DNA of 64,000 nt. It comes from JANQUM01 sp047630355. GTDB lineage: Bacteria; Bacteroidota; Bacteroidia; Cytophagales; Spirosomataceae. Below are positions 26,153-34,429 of this stretch, piece by piece (the first letter of the stretch is position 1; every line of letters starts with the position of its first letter). The stretch covers positions 1 through 64,000 of the forward strand of contig JBLHXN010000001.1 in the NCBI GenBank assembly GCA_047630355.1, read 5' to 3'. The translations under genes were made by a program, and so were the position numbers. The notes under the pieces are model-generated. The model was not told where the DNA came from, ran no database searches, and was given only the letters and a program-made list of their open reading frames with translations.

Positions 26153-26596
26153 ATGCGTAAAGCAGAAATGATTACTGATAAAGGCACCATGACCATCGAA
26201 TTTTACGATAAAGATGCTCCGATTGCCGTTGATAATTTTATAAAACTCTCGAAAGAAGGCTATTATAACGGTATAAAATTCCACCGTGTGATTCCTAATT
26301 TCATGATTCAGGGCGGCGACCCAACTGGTACGGGTGCCGGCGGGCCAGGTTACTCAATTGACTGTGAACTTGACGGCGATAACCAATACCACGATCGTGG
26401 GGTATTATCAATGGCTCACCGTGGCCGTGATACAGGCGGATCGCAATTCTTTATTTGTCACAGCCGTGAAAACACCGCTCACCTTGACCGTAATCATACT
26501 TGCTTTGGCAAAGTAATTGAAGGGTTGGATATTATTGACACAATCCAACAAGGCGATGTCATTAAGGAAATTAAAGTTCTTGAAGAAACGGCGTAA
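26153..26596 (+). CDS. Cyclophilin-type peptidyl-prolyl cis-trans isomerase
   Basis: The 147-residue single-domain cyclophilin begins MRKAEMITDKGTMTIEFYDK. The active-site Arg is in GIKFHRVIPNFMIQGGDPTG (near residue 46), followed by GPGYSIDCE, VLSMAHRGRDTGGSQFFICH and LDRNHTCFGKVIEG. It has no signal peptide, so it should catalyse prolyl isomerisation in the cytoplasm. Transcribed alone. Confidence 0.94.
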   Translation: MRKAEMITDKGTMTIEFYDKDAPIAVDNFIKLSKEGYYNGIKFHRVIPNFMIQGGDPTGTGAGGPGYSIDCELDGDNQYHDRGVLSMAHRGRDTGGSQFFICHSRENTAHLDRNHTCFGKVIEGLDIIDTIQQGDVIKEIKVLEETA

Positions 26597-26621
26597 TCTG
26601 CCGTTGACTTAAAATACCAGT

Positions 26622-26658
26622 AAACTGCCTGAAGTGAAATACTTTCAGGCAGTTTTTT
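26622..26658 (+). terminator. Intrinsic terminator after cyclophilin gene
   Basis: AAACTGCCTGAAG pairs with CTTTCAGGCAGTTT across a seven-base loop, followed by six T residues. Confidence 0.88.
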
Positions 26659-26720
26659 GTTACTAACGAAATGACAGGCAAAATTCAGACATTAGTTATC
26701 GGTTTTGCTTTGCTTTTTCA

Positions 26721-28808
26721 ATGATTTACGTCCAAAATTACATGAAAGATACTTCTTCGAGCGTGCGACATATTTTGTCACTTACTTTACTGCTTTTTAC
26801 TTTTACGAGTACCTTCTCGCAGGTTCTAAAGCCCGCAACTTGGTCTTACGCCACAAAGTCTGAAAAGGTTGCCGTGGGTGATGTAGTAGATGTAGTTTTT
26901 GAGGTGACCTTAGAAAGTGGCTGGTACATTTACTCAAATGATTTTGATTCCGATTTAGGACCAATTCTAACTACAATAGATTTTAATAAAGATAATTCGT
27001 ACGAACTGATTGGGAAGTTACGTGCCATTAACCCGAAGAAGAAATTCGATGAAATCTGGGACGGCGATATTACCTATTTTACGAAGAAAGGGCAGTTTGT
27101 TCAGCGGGTAAAAATTCTGAAAGAGAAGGTCGAAATAAAGGGAATAATTGATTACCAGACTTGTACGATAAAAGACGGTTCGTGTATTCCGGGAAAAGAA
27201 AAATTTAACTATAAGTTTGAAGCTGCCGCAGAAGAAGTTGTTGACGAAGAAGATATTGATATTTCGGGTGTTGAAATTGAAAATACGCAAGCTAAATCGA
27301 AAGCTGCTATTGACGAAGCACCGACTGACGAAGAAAATTTAGACGAGACGGCAGTCGCAGAGACCAACCTGGATTCTTTAACGCAAACTCAGGCAAGCTT
27401 AGTGGACTCCGTAACTCCGGCGGGAGCTTCAGAATCTCAAAAGTCGCTTTGGGAATTTTTGCTATTAGCGTTTTTGGCGGGAGTTGCTTCGATTTTCATG
27501 CCGTGTATTTACCCCATTATGCCCATGACGGTCAGTTTCTTCACGAAGCAGACCAATGGCACTCCTAAAGTAGTTTTCTACGGTATTTCCATCATGGCAA
27601 TTTTTGCTGTAATTGGTTTGGTCACGATGGCCTTTGGTGCACCTTTTCTGAACTTTATAAGTACGCACTGGATTCCCAACTTGCTGTTTTTCTTCGTGTT
27701 CATTTTGTTTGGAATGTCGCTTTTCGGAGCGTTTGAAATTGTGTTACCCCACGAAGCCGTAAACAAAATTGACCGGATGTCTGACCGGGGCGGATTTGTC
27801 GGAATATTCTTCATGGCACTGACACTCGTGGTTGTTTCGTTTTCTTGCACCGTACCGTTTGTGGGTTCACTGTTAATATTAGCGGCGGGCGGTGAAGTAT
27901 TGCGTCCATTGTATGGAATGTTAGCGTTTGGTTTGCCGTTTGCGTTGGTATTTACGTTGCTTGCTACGTTCCCGCAATTCCTGAAAAATTTACCGAAATC
28001 TGGCGGTTGGTTAAACGAACTGAAAGTTGTTTTTGGATTCCTCGAATTTGCGTTGGCGTTAAAATTTCTGAGCAATATTGACTTGGCATACCGCTTTAAT
28101 TTACTGCACCGTAATATTTTCTTAGTTCTGTGGATTGTTATTTTTGTACTTATTGGCGTCTACATATTAGGATATTTACGTTTGCCGAAAGACAGTCCCG
28201 TAACGAAACGGGGATTTTCCAGAATCGGTTTTGCCGTGGTATTTTTCGTATTCGCAGCGTACATGATTCCCGGCACGGCGGGCAGAACGTTACCGCTACT
28301 TTCTGGGATTTTACCCCCAATGCAAGCCACAACACTCGTAGCTAAAGACCTCGAAAACGAAAAAATGCACAACCTACCGCACGGATTGCAAGGCTTTCAC
28401 GATTTCGACGACGCCCTTGCTTACGCTAAAACGGTGAACAAGCCGGTTTTGATTGATTTCACGGGTTATGCTTGTGCTAATTGCCGCAAGATGGAAGAGA
28501 ATGTTTGGCCCGAACCAGCTGTATTGGAGCGGATGCAAAATAACTTTGTGATCGCTTCACTCTACGTGGATGATAAAACTGAAATGCTAACTGAAAGGCA
28601 CTATGTCTCTTCGTATGACGATGAGTTGAAGACGACCGTCGGAGAAAAGAATATGGATTTGGAAATTACGAAGTTTAACAATAATGCTCAACCCTATTAC
28701 GCCATTGTAGACACTGAGGGTAAATCGTTGGTTAAGCCATTAGGGTACGTTTCTACGGAAGAATTTATTAAATTTCTGGATAGAGGGAAAGCGAAATTTG
28801 TTCGATAA
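26721..28808 (+). CDS. dsbD: Thiol:disulfide interchange protein DsbD
   Basis: The 695-residue protein has three parts. After a signal peptide is an Ig-like alpha domain with DYQTCTIKDGSCIPG, an acidic linker (residues about 170-235), a membrane beta domain of eight helices with MPCIYPIMPMTVSFF and VSFSCTVPFVGSLL carrying the paired Cys, and a C-terminal thioredoxin domain with TGYACANCRKMEENVW. DsbD passes electrons from cytoplasmic thioredoxin to periplasmic disulfide reductants and cytochrome c assembly. ATG 26721 or the ATG at 26742 (MKDTSSSVRHILSLTLL) may be the start; the second gives a better signal peptide. A small membrane protein gene follows after 50 bases. Confidence 0.92.
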   Translation: MIYVQNYMKDTSSSVRHILSLTLLLFTFTSTFSQVLKPATWSYATKSEKVAVGDVVDVVFEVTLESGWYIYSNDFDSDLGPILTTIDFNKDNSYELIGKLRAINPKKKFDEIWDGDITYFTKKGQFVQRVKILKEKVEIKGIIDYQTCTIKDGSCIPGKEKFNYKFEAAAEEVVDEEDIDISGVEIENTQAKSKAAIDEAPTDEENLDETAVAETNLDSLTQTQASLVDSVTPAGASESQKSLWEFLLLAFLAGVASIFMPCIYPIMPMTVSFFTKQTNGTPKVVFYGISIMAIFAVIGLVTMAFGAPFLNFISTHWIPNLLFFFVFILFGMSLFGAFEIVLPHEAVNKIDRMSDRGGFVGIFFMALTLVVVSFSCTVPFVGSLLILAAGGEVLRPLYGMLAFGLPFALVFTLLATFPQFLKNLPKSGGWLNELKVVFGFLEFALALKFLSNIDLAYRFNLLHRNIFLVLWIVIFVLIGVYILGYLRLPKDSPVTKRGFSRIGFAVVFFVFAAYMIPGTAGRTLPLLSGILPPMQATTLVAKDLENEKMHNLPHGLQGFHDFDDALAYAKTVNKPVLIDFTGYACANCRKMEENVWPEPAVLERMQNNFVIASLYVDDKTEMLTERHYVSSYDDELKTTVGEKNMDLEITKFNNNAQPYYAIVDTEGKSLVKPLGYVSTEEFIKFLDRGKAKFVR

Positions 28809-28858
28809 AAAACAACTAATGCCGTTTATGCTAAATCTAAAATATCACATCTCAAAAG

Positions 28859-29146
28859 ATGAATAAAAACAAGATCATTGAAACACTCTTACTATTCGGA
28901 AGCCTTGCCTTTTTGGTAATGTGGGTGGATCAGTTTCTGTACAAAGGTGCTGATATCAAAGACTCGTACTTCTTTTTGATGTTTGCTTTGGCGGGATTTC
29001 TGTTCTATACTTATCGTCGTGGACAACGCATTCAGAAAGAAAAAGAGGAGAATAAAAACGCAGAACCGACAAAGAAACCGACGGTTAAAGCTGGTATTAC
29101 TTCAAAAGCGAATGTTTCAAGAAAAAAGAAGCAACGCCGGAAGTAA
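28859..29146 (+). CDS. Small two-span membrane protein, unknown
   Basis: A 95-residue protein with hydrophobic segments near residues 8-26 (TLLLFGSLAFLVMWVDQFLY) and 37-52 (SYFFLMFALAGFLFYTY), followed by a highly basic tail ending in RKKKQRRK. I do not recognise a family. It follows dsbD on the same strand after 50 bases and could be co-transcribed. Its last 30 bases overlap the end of the convergent membrane-protein gene at 29117. Confidence 0.6.
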   Translation: MNKNKIIETLLLFGSLAFLVMWVDQFLYKGADIKDSYFFLMFALAGFLFYTYRRGQRIQKEKEENKNAEPTKKPTVKAGITSKANVSRKKKQRRK

Positions 29147-29995
29147 AAAAACACCATCACCGAGCCAGCGATAACGGTCGTTTGTCAACGCCCATGAGGG
29201 AATGGCAATCAGGAACGAAAGTGAGAGGGTCATCAACAGCATTATTCCTGCAAAATAGTTTACGTACTCGGCTCCGTTGACGAAAAAAAGTACGATTATG
29301 AAAACGTTCACAAACGTGATTCCGTAAATGAGCCGCTTGCTCAAATTCTCTCCGATAATACTGACCATATTCTGATTATTAACAGATCGCCTGAACTCGA
29401 AGTATGAGAAAATCAAAAGATTTTGCAGGGCAATCAGAAAGAATAAAACGCTCAGAATCCACGCACTTAAATTGATGGAAGACTTATTTACGAGTGCCGT
29501 TCCGATTACCGCAAGGGTGTAGCAGATTGCGGTAGTCGGTTCTTTGACCCACTGAGCTTTATTATTCCTGAAAAAGCGATTCAATATCCAAAAATAAAAC
29601 CCTACACCAACCGCTAAAATAACCCCGTACCAAATGATGGTCTCGGGAAGAAAGAACAGCAGCACCCCGTTCAGTACGACTAAACAGAGTAAGGTGATTT
29701 GTAAGTCGTATTGATGCGTAAAATGAAACTGGTGCCGGGCAGTATGATCTTGCGGGTAAATGCGTAAGTCAAGCAGACGGTCTAGAATGTAGAGAATCCA
29801 CGTGGTGCTTCCCAAGACAAGAAGAGTCAACAAGTTGGGCGTAGCGTTGCCGTCGGGAAGTTTCCAAAACGCCCAGCTGCTGAAAACCGCCCCGAACACA
29901 ACGTCGAGGCTGAGGTAATGGAATATTTTGAGTAGATTTTTGATAGTTTTGGTCTTAGAGAAAAAACCTTGCAGGTTTTGTAAGTAAGCGAACAA
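29117..29995 (-). CDS. Polytopic membrane protein, UbiA-like fold
   Basis: The 292-residue frame has about eight membrane helices. The motif TTWILYILDRLLDLRIYPQD near residues 64-82 resembles the first Asp motif of UbiA-type prenyltransferases, but the second motif is weak. No ATG lies in front of the conserved part; the frame opens with TTG (29995) and the true start may be any rare codon before KNLLKIFHYLSLDVVFGAVF. It is 31 bases downstream of the SDR gene on the same strand. It may be a diverged, possibly inactive, UbiA relative. Confidence 0.6.
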   Translation of the reverse strand: MFAYLQNLQGFFSKTKTIKNLLKIFHYLSLDVVFGAVFSSWAFWKLPDGNATPNLLTLLVLGSTTWILYILDRLLDLRIYPQDHTARHQFHFTHQYDLQITLLCLVVLNGVLLFFLPETIIWYGVILAVGVGFYFWILNRFFRNNKAQWVKEPTTAICYTLAVIGTALVNKSSINLSAWILSVLFFLIALQNLLIFSYFEFRRSVNNQNMVSIIGENLSKRLIYGITFVNVFIIVLFFVNGAEYVNYFAGIMLLMTLSLSFLIAIPSWALTNDRYRWLGDGVFLLPALLLFS

Positions 29996-30026
29996 ATTCC
30001 AACCTCCGAAGGTTTATAACGGTTGT

Positions 30027-30815
30027 TTATCTTTTCAACAGAGCCCAATCCAAATGAACATACCCGCCATCTACGTGAATGAGTTGCCCCGTGGTATGAC
30101 CTGACTTTTTCGAAAGTAAAAACGCTACCGTATTGGCTATTTCCTCAACGGTTGTCATGCGGTTTCCGAGCGGGATTCGGTTATTTATTTCTTCTAACGT
30201 TTCTTCTGGATTTGGCAATGTCTTGATCCAGTTTTCGTACATCGGCGTGTAACATTCTGCCACGATTACGGCATTTACCCGAATGCCGTATTCTGCCAGT
30301 TCAACCGCCCACTCACGAGTCAAAGCGTTTCTCCCGCCATTTGCGGCGGCGTAACCTGAAGTTCCGCCTTGTCCGGTTTCGGCAACTTTTGAGCCGATAT
30401 TCACAATCGACCCTTTAGTTTCTTTTAACCAAGGCAAACAGTGATGAGCCAGTAAATAATAATGCGTCAGGTTTTTATTTATCGAAGCAATGAAGTCTTC
30501 GTAACTACCATTCTCAAGCCCGACGCTATCGTTTACGCCCGCATTGTTTACGAGTCCGTTAATTCGCCCGAAGCGTTCCAATACTTCGTCTACGGCTCGT
30601 TTGCATTGCTCAGGGTCGGATAATTCGGCAACAACTTGATGCCCGAAACCACCCGTTGCCCCAATCATTTCCAGCGTTTTCTTATTGTCGGCTTCGTTTC
30701 TACCGATGATTACGGGATAGGCTTCTTCCAATGCCAACCGCGAAACAATTCCTTCGCCAATTCCTTTCGCTCCACCCGAAACGATAATTACTTTTTCCCG
30801 CAGATTTAGGTTCAT
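30027..30815 (-). CDS. Short-chain dehydrogenase, L-fucose-dehydrogenase-like, YxxxN variant
   Basis: The 262-residue protein has the Rossmann motif VSGGAKGIGEGI and NNAGVND, with Ser in VNIGSKVAE. The usual YxxxK catalytic pair reads YAAAN here (in TSGYAAANGGRNALTREW), so the Lys is Asn. To my knowledge this variant is shared by a subgroup annotated as L-fucose dehydrogenases. It ends GQLIHVDGGYVHLD. The next gene upstream is a ketoglutarate-semialdehyde dehydrogenase, which fits oxidation of an aldose to its acid and then to a TCA intermediate. Substrate is inferred from neighbours and similarity. Confidence 0.8.
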   Translation of the reverse strand: MNLNLREKVIIVSGGAKGIGEGIVSRLALEEAYPVIIGRNEADNKKTLEMIGATGGFGHQVVAELSDPEQCKRAVDEVLERFGRINGLVNNAGVNDSVGLENGSYEDFIASINKNLTHYYLLAHHCLPWLKETKGSIVNIGSKVAETGQGGTSGYAAANGGRNALTREWAVELAEYGIRVNAVIVAECYTPMYENWIKTLPNPEETLEEINNRIPLGNRMTTVEEIANTVAFLLSKKSGHTTGQLIHVDGGYVHLDWALLKR

Positions 30816-30941
30816 TTTATTAGATAATAGATTTTAGATTTTGACTTAGCTCCTTTCCCATTTAAGGGAAGGGATGGGGCGGCAGCCGATGCTGGTGTTC
30901 TGTTGCCATCCGCACCGAAAATTGATTTCGCTATGATTACG

Positions 30942-32504
30942 TTAACAATCAAACTTCCCATTTAACAACCGAAAAATACCTAAAGGGTTTTCGTGCTTTA
31001 ATTCATCGGGGAGTAAAGCGTTTGGCATATCCTGAAAACAAACCGGACGAGTGAAACGCGTAATTGCTCCTGTTCCGACGGAAGTACTTCGCGAATTAGT
31101 CGTTGCGGGAAATGGTCCGCCGTGTACCATGGCGTGGCAAACTTCCACGCCCGTTGGGAAGCCATTTATTAATAATCGCCCAACTTTTTGTTCTAATATT
31201 TCGAGTAAATCGGCGTATTCGAGCAATTCTTCTTCTGAGCCGTAAACGGTTGCGGTTAAGTGTCCGGTCAGGTTTTTAGCGGTGGCTAAAATTTCTTCGC
31301 GGTTCTGTGTTTCCACAATTACGCTCGATGGTCCAAATACTTCTTCCGCCAGTTCTTCATCAGTAGCAAATTTCTGATAATCAATCCGCAAGACGGTCGG
31401 CATTGCTACATTTTTTGCTTCGGTCGTTATGCCAAGTCCTACCGTTTCGGTAGATTTTTGTAGCTTTTCAATTCCTGAATCAAACGCATCTTTCATTGCG
31501 GGAGTAAGCATCGTTCCGCCAACGGCAGCTTCTATTTTGTCTTTTACGTTCTGAACAAATTCGTCGTTTTTTTGAATAATCAGTAAACCTGGGTTGGTGC
31601 AAAATTGCCCAACGCCCATCGTCAATGAATTAACATAACCCTGAGCCAACGAATTCGATTGTTCTTTTAGCGATTTGGGTAACATGAAAACGGGGTTTGT
31701 ACTACCCATTTCGGCGTAAACCGGAATTGGTTCGGAACGCTGATTAGCGGCATCAAATAGTGATTTTCCGCCTCGGAACGAACCTGTAAAACCAATCGCT
31801 TTAATGTTGAAGTGTTTTACCAACGCCTGTCCGATTTCAATACCATCATCGTGCAACATACTGAAAATACCATCGGGCATATTGGTTAGTTCTGCCGCTT
31901 TTTGAATCGCCATTCCTACTAATTCCGACGTTCCGGGGTGTGCGGGGTGTGCCTTAAAAATTACGGGACAGCCCGCCGCCAATGCGGAAGCCGTATCACC
32001 ACCAGCGACTGAAAAAGCCAATGGGAAATTACTTGCTCCAAAAACGCCAACGGGTCCTAATGGGCGTTCCATTGAACGAATATCGACCCGGGGAAGCGGC
32101 TGACGGTCGGGGAGGGCTTCGTCTATTTTGGCATCTACCCAGTTTCCATCACGTAATAATTGGGCAAATAAGCGAAGTTGTCCGCAAGTTCTGCCACGTT
32201 CTCCAGCGGCTCTACCTTCGGGAAGTGCTGTTTCTGCTACGTACCGCTGAATTAATGTATCGCCCAACGCTTCAATTTGCGTAGCGATTTCGTCCAAAAA
32301 GGTTGCTTTTTCTTCGCCCGTTTTTTTTCGGTAAACTGTGAAAGCTTCGACGGCTTTTTCAACGGCTAAATTTAATTCACCGATGGTAGCTCGGTAGAAT
32401 AATGGTCCGATTTTTTCGCCCGTTGCGGGGTTTTGAGCCGCCACGCCTACCAAGCCCTCTGAATATGTTTTAAAACCAATGATGTTTCTTCCTTTTATCT
32501 GCAT
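30942..32504 (-). CDS. Alpha-ketoglutaric semialdehyde dehydrogenase-like aldehyde dehydrogenase
   Basis: A 520-residue aldehyde dehydrogenase of the group that oxidises 2,5-dioxopentanoate to 2-oxoglutarate: long N-terminus, RPLGPVGVFGASNFPLAFSV, IGFTGSFRGG (NADP binding), catalytic Glu in VYAEMGSTNP, nucleophilic Cys in VGQFCTNPGLL and C-terminal HGGPFPATTNSRSTSVG. These motifs are typical of the KGSADH type found in pentose, uronate or hydroxyproline oxidation. It lies upstream of the SDR gene in the same direction, 126 bases apart, so the two may form an oxidation route for a sugar acid. No dehydratase is present in the window. Confidence 0.85.
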   Translation of the reverse strand: MQIKGRNIIGFKTYSEGLVGVAAQNPATGEKIGPLFYRATIGELNLAVEKAVEAFTVYRKKTGEEKATFLDEIATQIEALGDTLIQRYVAETALPEGRAAGERGRTCGQLRLFAQLLRDGNWVDAKIDEALPDRQPLPRVDIRSMERPLGPVGVFGASNFPLAFSVAGGDTASALAAGCPVIFKAHPAHPGTSELVGMAIQKAAELTNMPDGIFSMLHDDGIEIGQALVKHFNIKAIGFTGSFRGGKSLFDAANQRSEPIPVYAEMGSTNPVFMLPKSLKEQSNSLAQGYVNSLTMGVGQFCTNPGLLIIQKNDEFVQNVKDKIEAAVGGTMLTPAMKDAFDSGIEKLQKSTETVGLGITTEAKNVAMPTVLRIDYQKFATDEELAEEVFGPSSVIVETQNREEILATAKNLTGHLTATVYGSEEELLEYADLLEILEQKVGRLLINGFPTGVEVCHAMVHGGPFPATTNSRSTSVGTGAITRFTRPVCFQDMPNALLPDELKHENPLGIFRLLNGKFDC

Positions 32505-32623
32505 TACTGAAAGTGATAAGTTTCGTATTACTTATTCGCAAGATAAGGCAGAATAACGAAAATGCTGAACGGAATTGAGTCGAGAACGAGAATTCAGCGT
32601 AAATTTGACAAAATTTCACACAG

Positions 32624-33292
32624 TTGGATACTTTCAAACGGCTGCGGGGTCCCGCAATTATCTCGGTTTTACTTACGGTTGTACCGCTGCTTAGTAGTTC
32701 GGCGATTGTTTACTTTCTGATAAAAAATGAAAGTACGTTCGGCAATCTGCATTGGGCAGAATGGGCGTTCGTAACGTTGGTTTTTGCGTGCACTTCCATG
32801 ATTGCGTTATCGCCGCCGACGTTATTGGCAATGGTTTACGGTTATTTCTTGAGTGCGTTGGCAATCCCGTATTTGTTCCTATTGAACATGGGAGCAATTA
32901 CCGCAGTGTATTTCCTAACGAAAAAAGGCTTCGGTAATTCGTTGGAATCTTTTATTGACGGTCATCCCAAAAGTAAACGATTACTTGATCAATTAAAAAA
33001 CGATGAATTAAGGGTGGTTTTCTTGGCGAAACTCTCTCCGGTCTTACCTTTTGCGTTGACTAATTTCGTATTTGCCCTTTCGGGAGCAACTTTCCGAAAT
33101 GTATTTATAGGTGGTTTTTTGGGAATGATTCCCCGGACGTTATTGGCGGTTTGGGTTGGCTCAAACGGAGCAAATATCAAAACCCTGCTCGAAAGCCCCA
33201 AAACGGCAGATTGGCAACAAGTCGTTGTATTGCTACTTGTGGTTATTTCTACGTGGGGAATTATCAGAATTGTTCGGAAGGCTATTTCCTGA
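32624..33292 (+). CDS. TVP38/TMEM64 (VTT-domain) membrane protein
   Basis: A 222-residue membrane protein whose frame opens with TTG 32624; an in-frame stop lies at 32606 and the next ATG is 58 residues on, so TTG is the best start. It has the VTT/DedA-like pattern: LSPPTLLAMVYGYFLSALAI, a re-entrant region, LAKLSPVLPFALTNFVFALS and GFLGMIPRTLLAVWVGSNGA. These proteins are lipid scramblases or flippase-like in related families. It ends two bases before a convergent lipoprotein gene. Confidence 0.75.
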   Translation: MDTFKRLRGPAIISVLLTVVPLLSSSAIVYFLIKNESTFGNLHWAEWAFVTLVFACTSMIALSPPTLLAMVYGYFLSALAIPYLFLLNMGAITAVYFLTKKGFGNSLESFIDGHPKSKRLLDQLKNDELRVVFLAKLSPVLPFALTNFVFALSGATFRNVFIGGFLGMIPRTLLAVWVGSNGANIKTLLESPKTADWQQVVVLLLVVISTWGIIRIVRKAIS

Positions 33293-33293
33293 C

Positions 33294-34193
33294 CTACTTT
33301 ACCTTATAAAAATACAGTGGAATATTAATGTTTTGGTTGGCTCGTTCGCTCACCGTAAAATATCCCTTACCGTTTATAGGAAAGCAAATTGCCTCGCCCT
33401 GCACTTCCCGGATGTACGGAGCCGTGATGTCCCGTAATCTGCCCAACGCCTGCGTAATGCTTTCGTTTTCTGTACGTTTCCAGTACAAAATGGTGTCGTA
33501 ATTCTTTAACAAAATCTGTTGACCATCTGACGAAATTTCTCCCGCCGTAAGTACAAATTGTTGCGTCGTTCCCATGAACTCTGCCGTGTTCCTTTCCGTG
33601 GTTGATTGTGGGTATTTTAACTTAAAAATCTTTTCTGTAAAAACCCCTTTCGTAATCACATACAGGTCTTTGGTGAGCGGATCGAGTAGTAAAACTTCGG
33701 CGTTGTACTTATTTCCGTCGTCGTAAACAAACCTCAACGCATCAATTTTAGCAGGGACTTCTTCTACGCTCGTGGGTTCAAGAAAACGGTAAATTATATA
33801 TTCCTCGTGTACCGTGGCGTTATCGCCAATTTCACCAATATAAATGTAGTTTTTATCCGCTTCTGGTCCCGCTCCGATGGCCATATCTTCCCAGTCACGA
33901 TTTTTGAGTGGTAGATTAATACTTCCCCGAAATTCGCCCTCGTGATTGAATAAATAAATCGCTGCGGGATTATCGCCATCTTCGTGTATCCAGACGTTGC
34001 CGGGAATATTTCGGCTGTCGGCAATGCCAGAAGCTTCGTCCACGATGCCACGATTTAACGGAAAAACCAAGGGTGTGCTGTCAAATACGGGAAGCTTGTC
34101 CGTTGGTTGCGGATCAACGGGCGGTTTGTCGAACCAATCGCAGGATTGGAGTGCCAACGCAAAAAGTAAAATGTATAAAAAACGAACGGGCAT
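33294..34193 (-). CDS. Lipoprotein, predicted beta-propeller
   Basis: A 299-residue lipoprotein: signal MPVRFLYILLFALALQSC with Cys18 as the lipid anchor, then a Pro-rich linker (FDKPPVDPQPTDKLP). The rest is beta-rich with repeated blades such as DEASGIADSRNIPGNVWIHE, RDWEDMAIGAGPEADKNYIY and VQGEAICFPINGKGYFTVSE. The pattern resembles secreted PE-PGRS-like or esterase-like propellers of Bacteroidota; no catalytic motif is recognised. It probably sits on the outer membrane or facing the periplasm. Confidence 0.7.
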   Translation of the reverse strand: MPVRFLYILLFALALQSCDWFDKPPVDPQPTDKLPVFDSTPLVFPLNRGIVDEASGIADSRNIPGNVWIHEDGDNPAAIYLFNHEGEFRGSINLPLKNRDWEDMAIGAGPEADKNYIYIGEIGDNATVHEEYIIYRFLEPTSVEEVPAKIDALRFVYDDGNKYNAEVLLLDPLTKDLYVITKGVFTEKIFKLKYPQSTTERNTAEFMGTTQQFVLTAGEISSDGQQILLKNYDTILYWKRTENESITQALGRLRDITAPYIREVQGEAICFPINGKGYFTVSERANQNINIPLYFYKVK

Positions 34194-34314
34194 GCGAATG
34201 GCTATTTTCAGAAGTTAATGGTAAAAGTACCATTTTTTATGTTTTGGAGTCCAAATATCTGGAAACAATTGATTTAACGGTTGGTTTTAAAACGGTTGTT
34301 CAAACACTTTTATT

Positions 34315-34322
34315 TAATTTTG
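34315..34322 (+). promoter_or_regulatory. Bacteroidota -7 element (TAATTTTG)
   Basis: TAATTTTG followed by CA, about 108 bases before the lysS ATG, fits TAnnTTTG. The long leader between them shows no recognised T-box or hairpin. Confidence 0.5.
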
Positions 34323-34429
34323 CAAATTCAGTGAAATGTGAAATAGTTCGGAAATTCTGAACTCGAAACCTGAACCCCTCAATAAACAACTCACTGATTT
34401 TTGACTAATTGACCAAAAGACTGAAGAAT

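Noticed and set aside
30862..30890. CCTTTCCC/GGGAAGGG hairpin between SDR and aldehyde dehydrogenase genes, as a terminator
   Set aside because: No T run follows on the minus strand, so it was not called as a terminator; it could be a small intergenic repeat.
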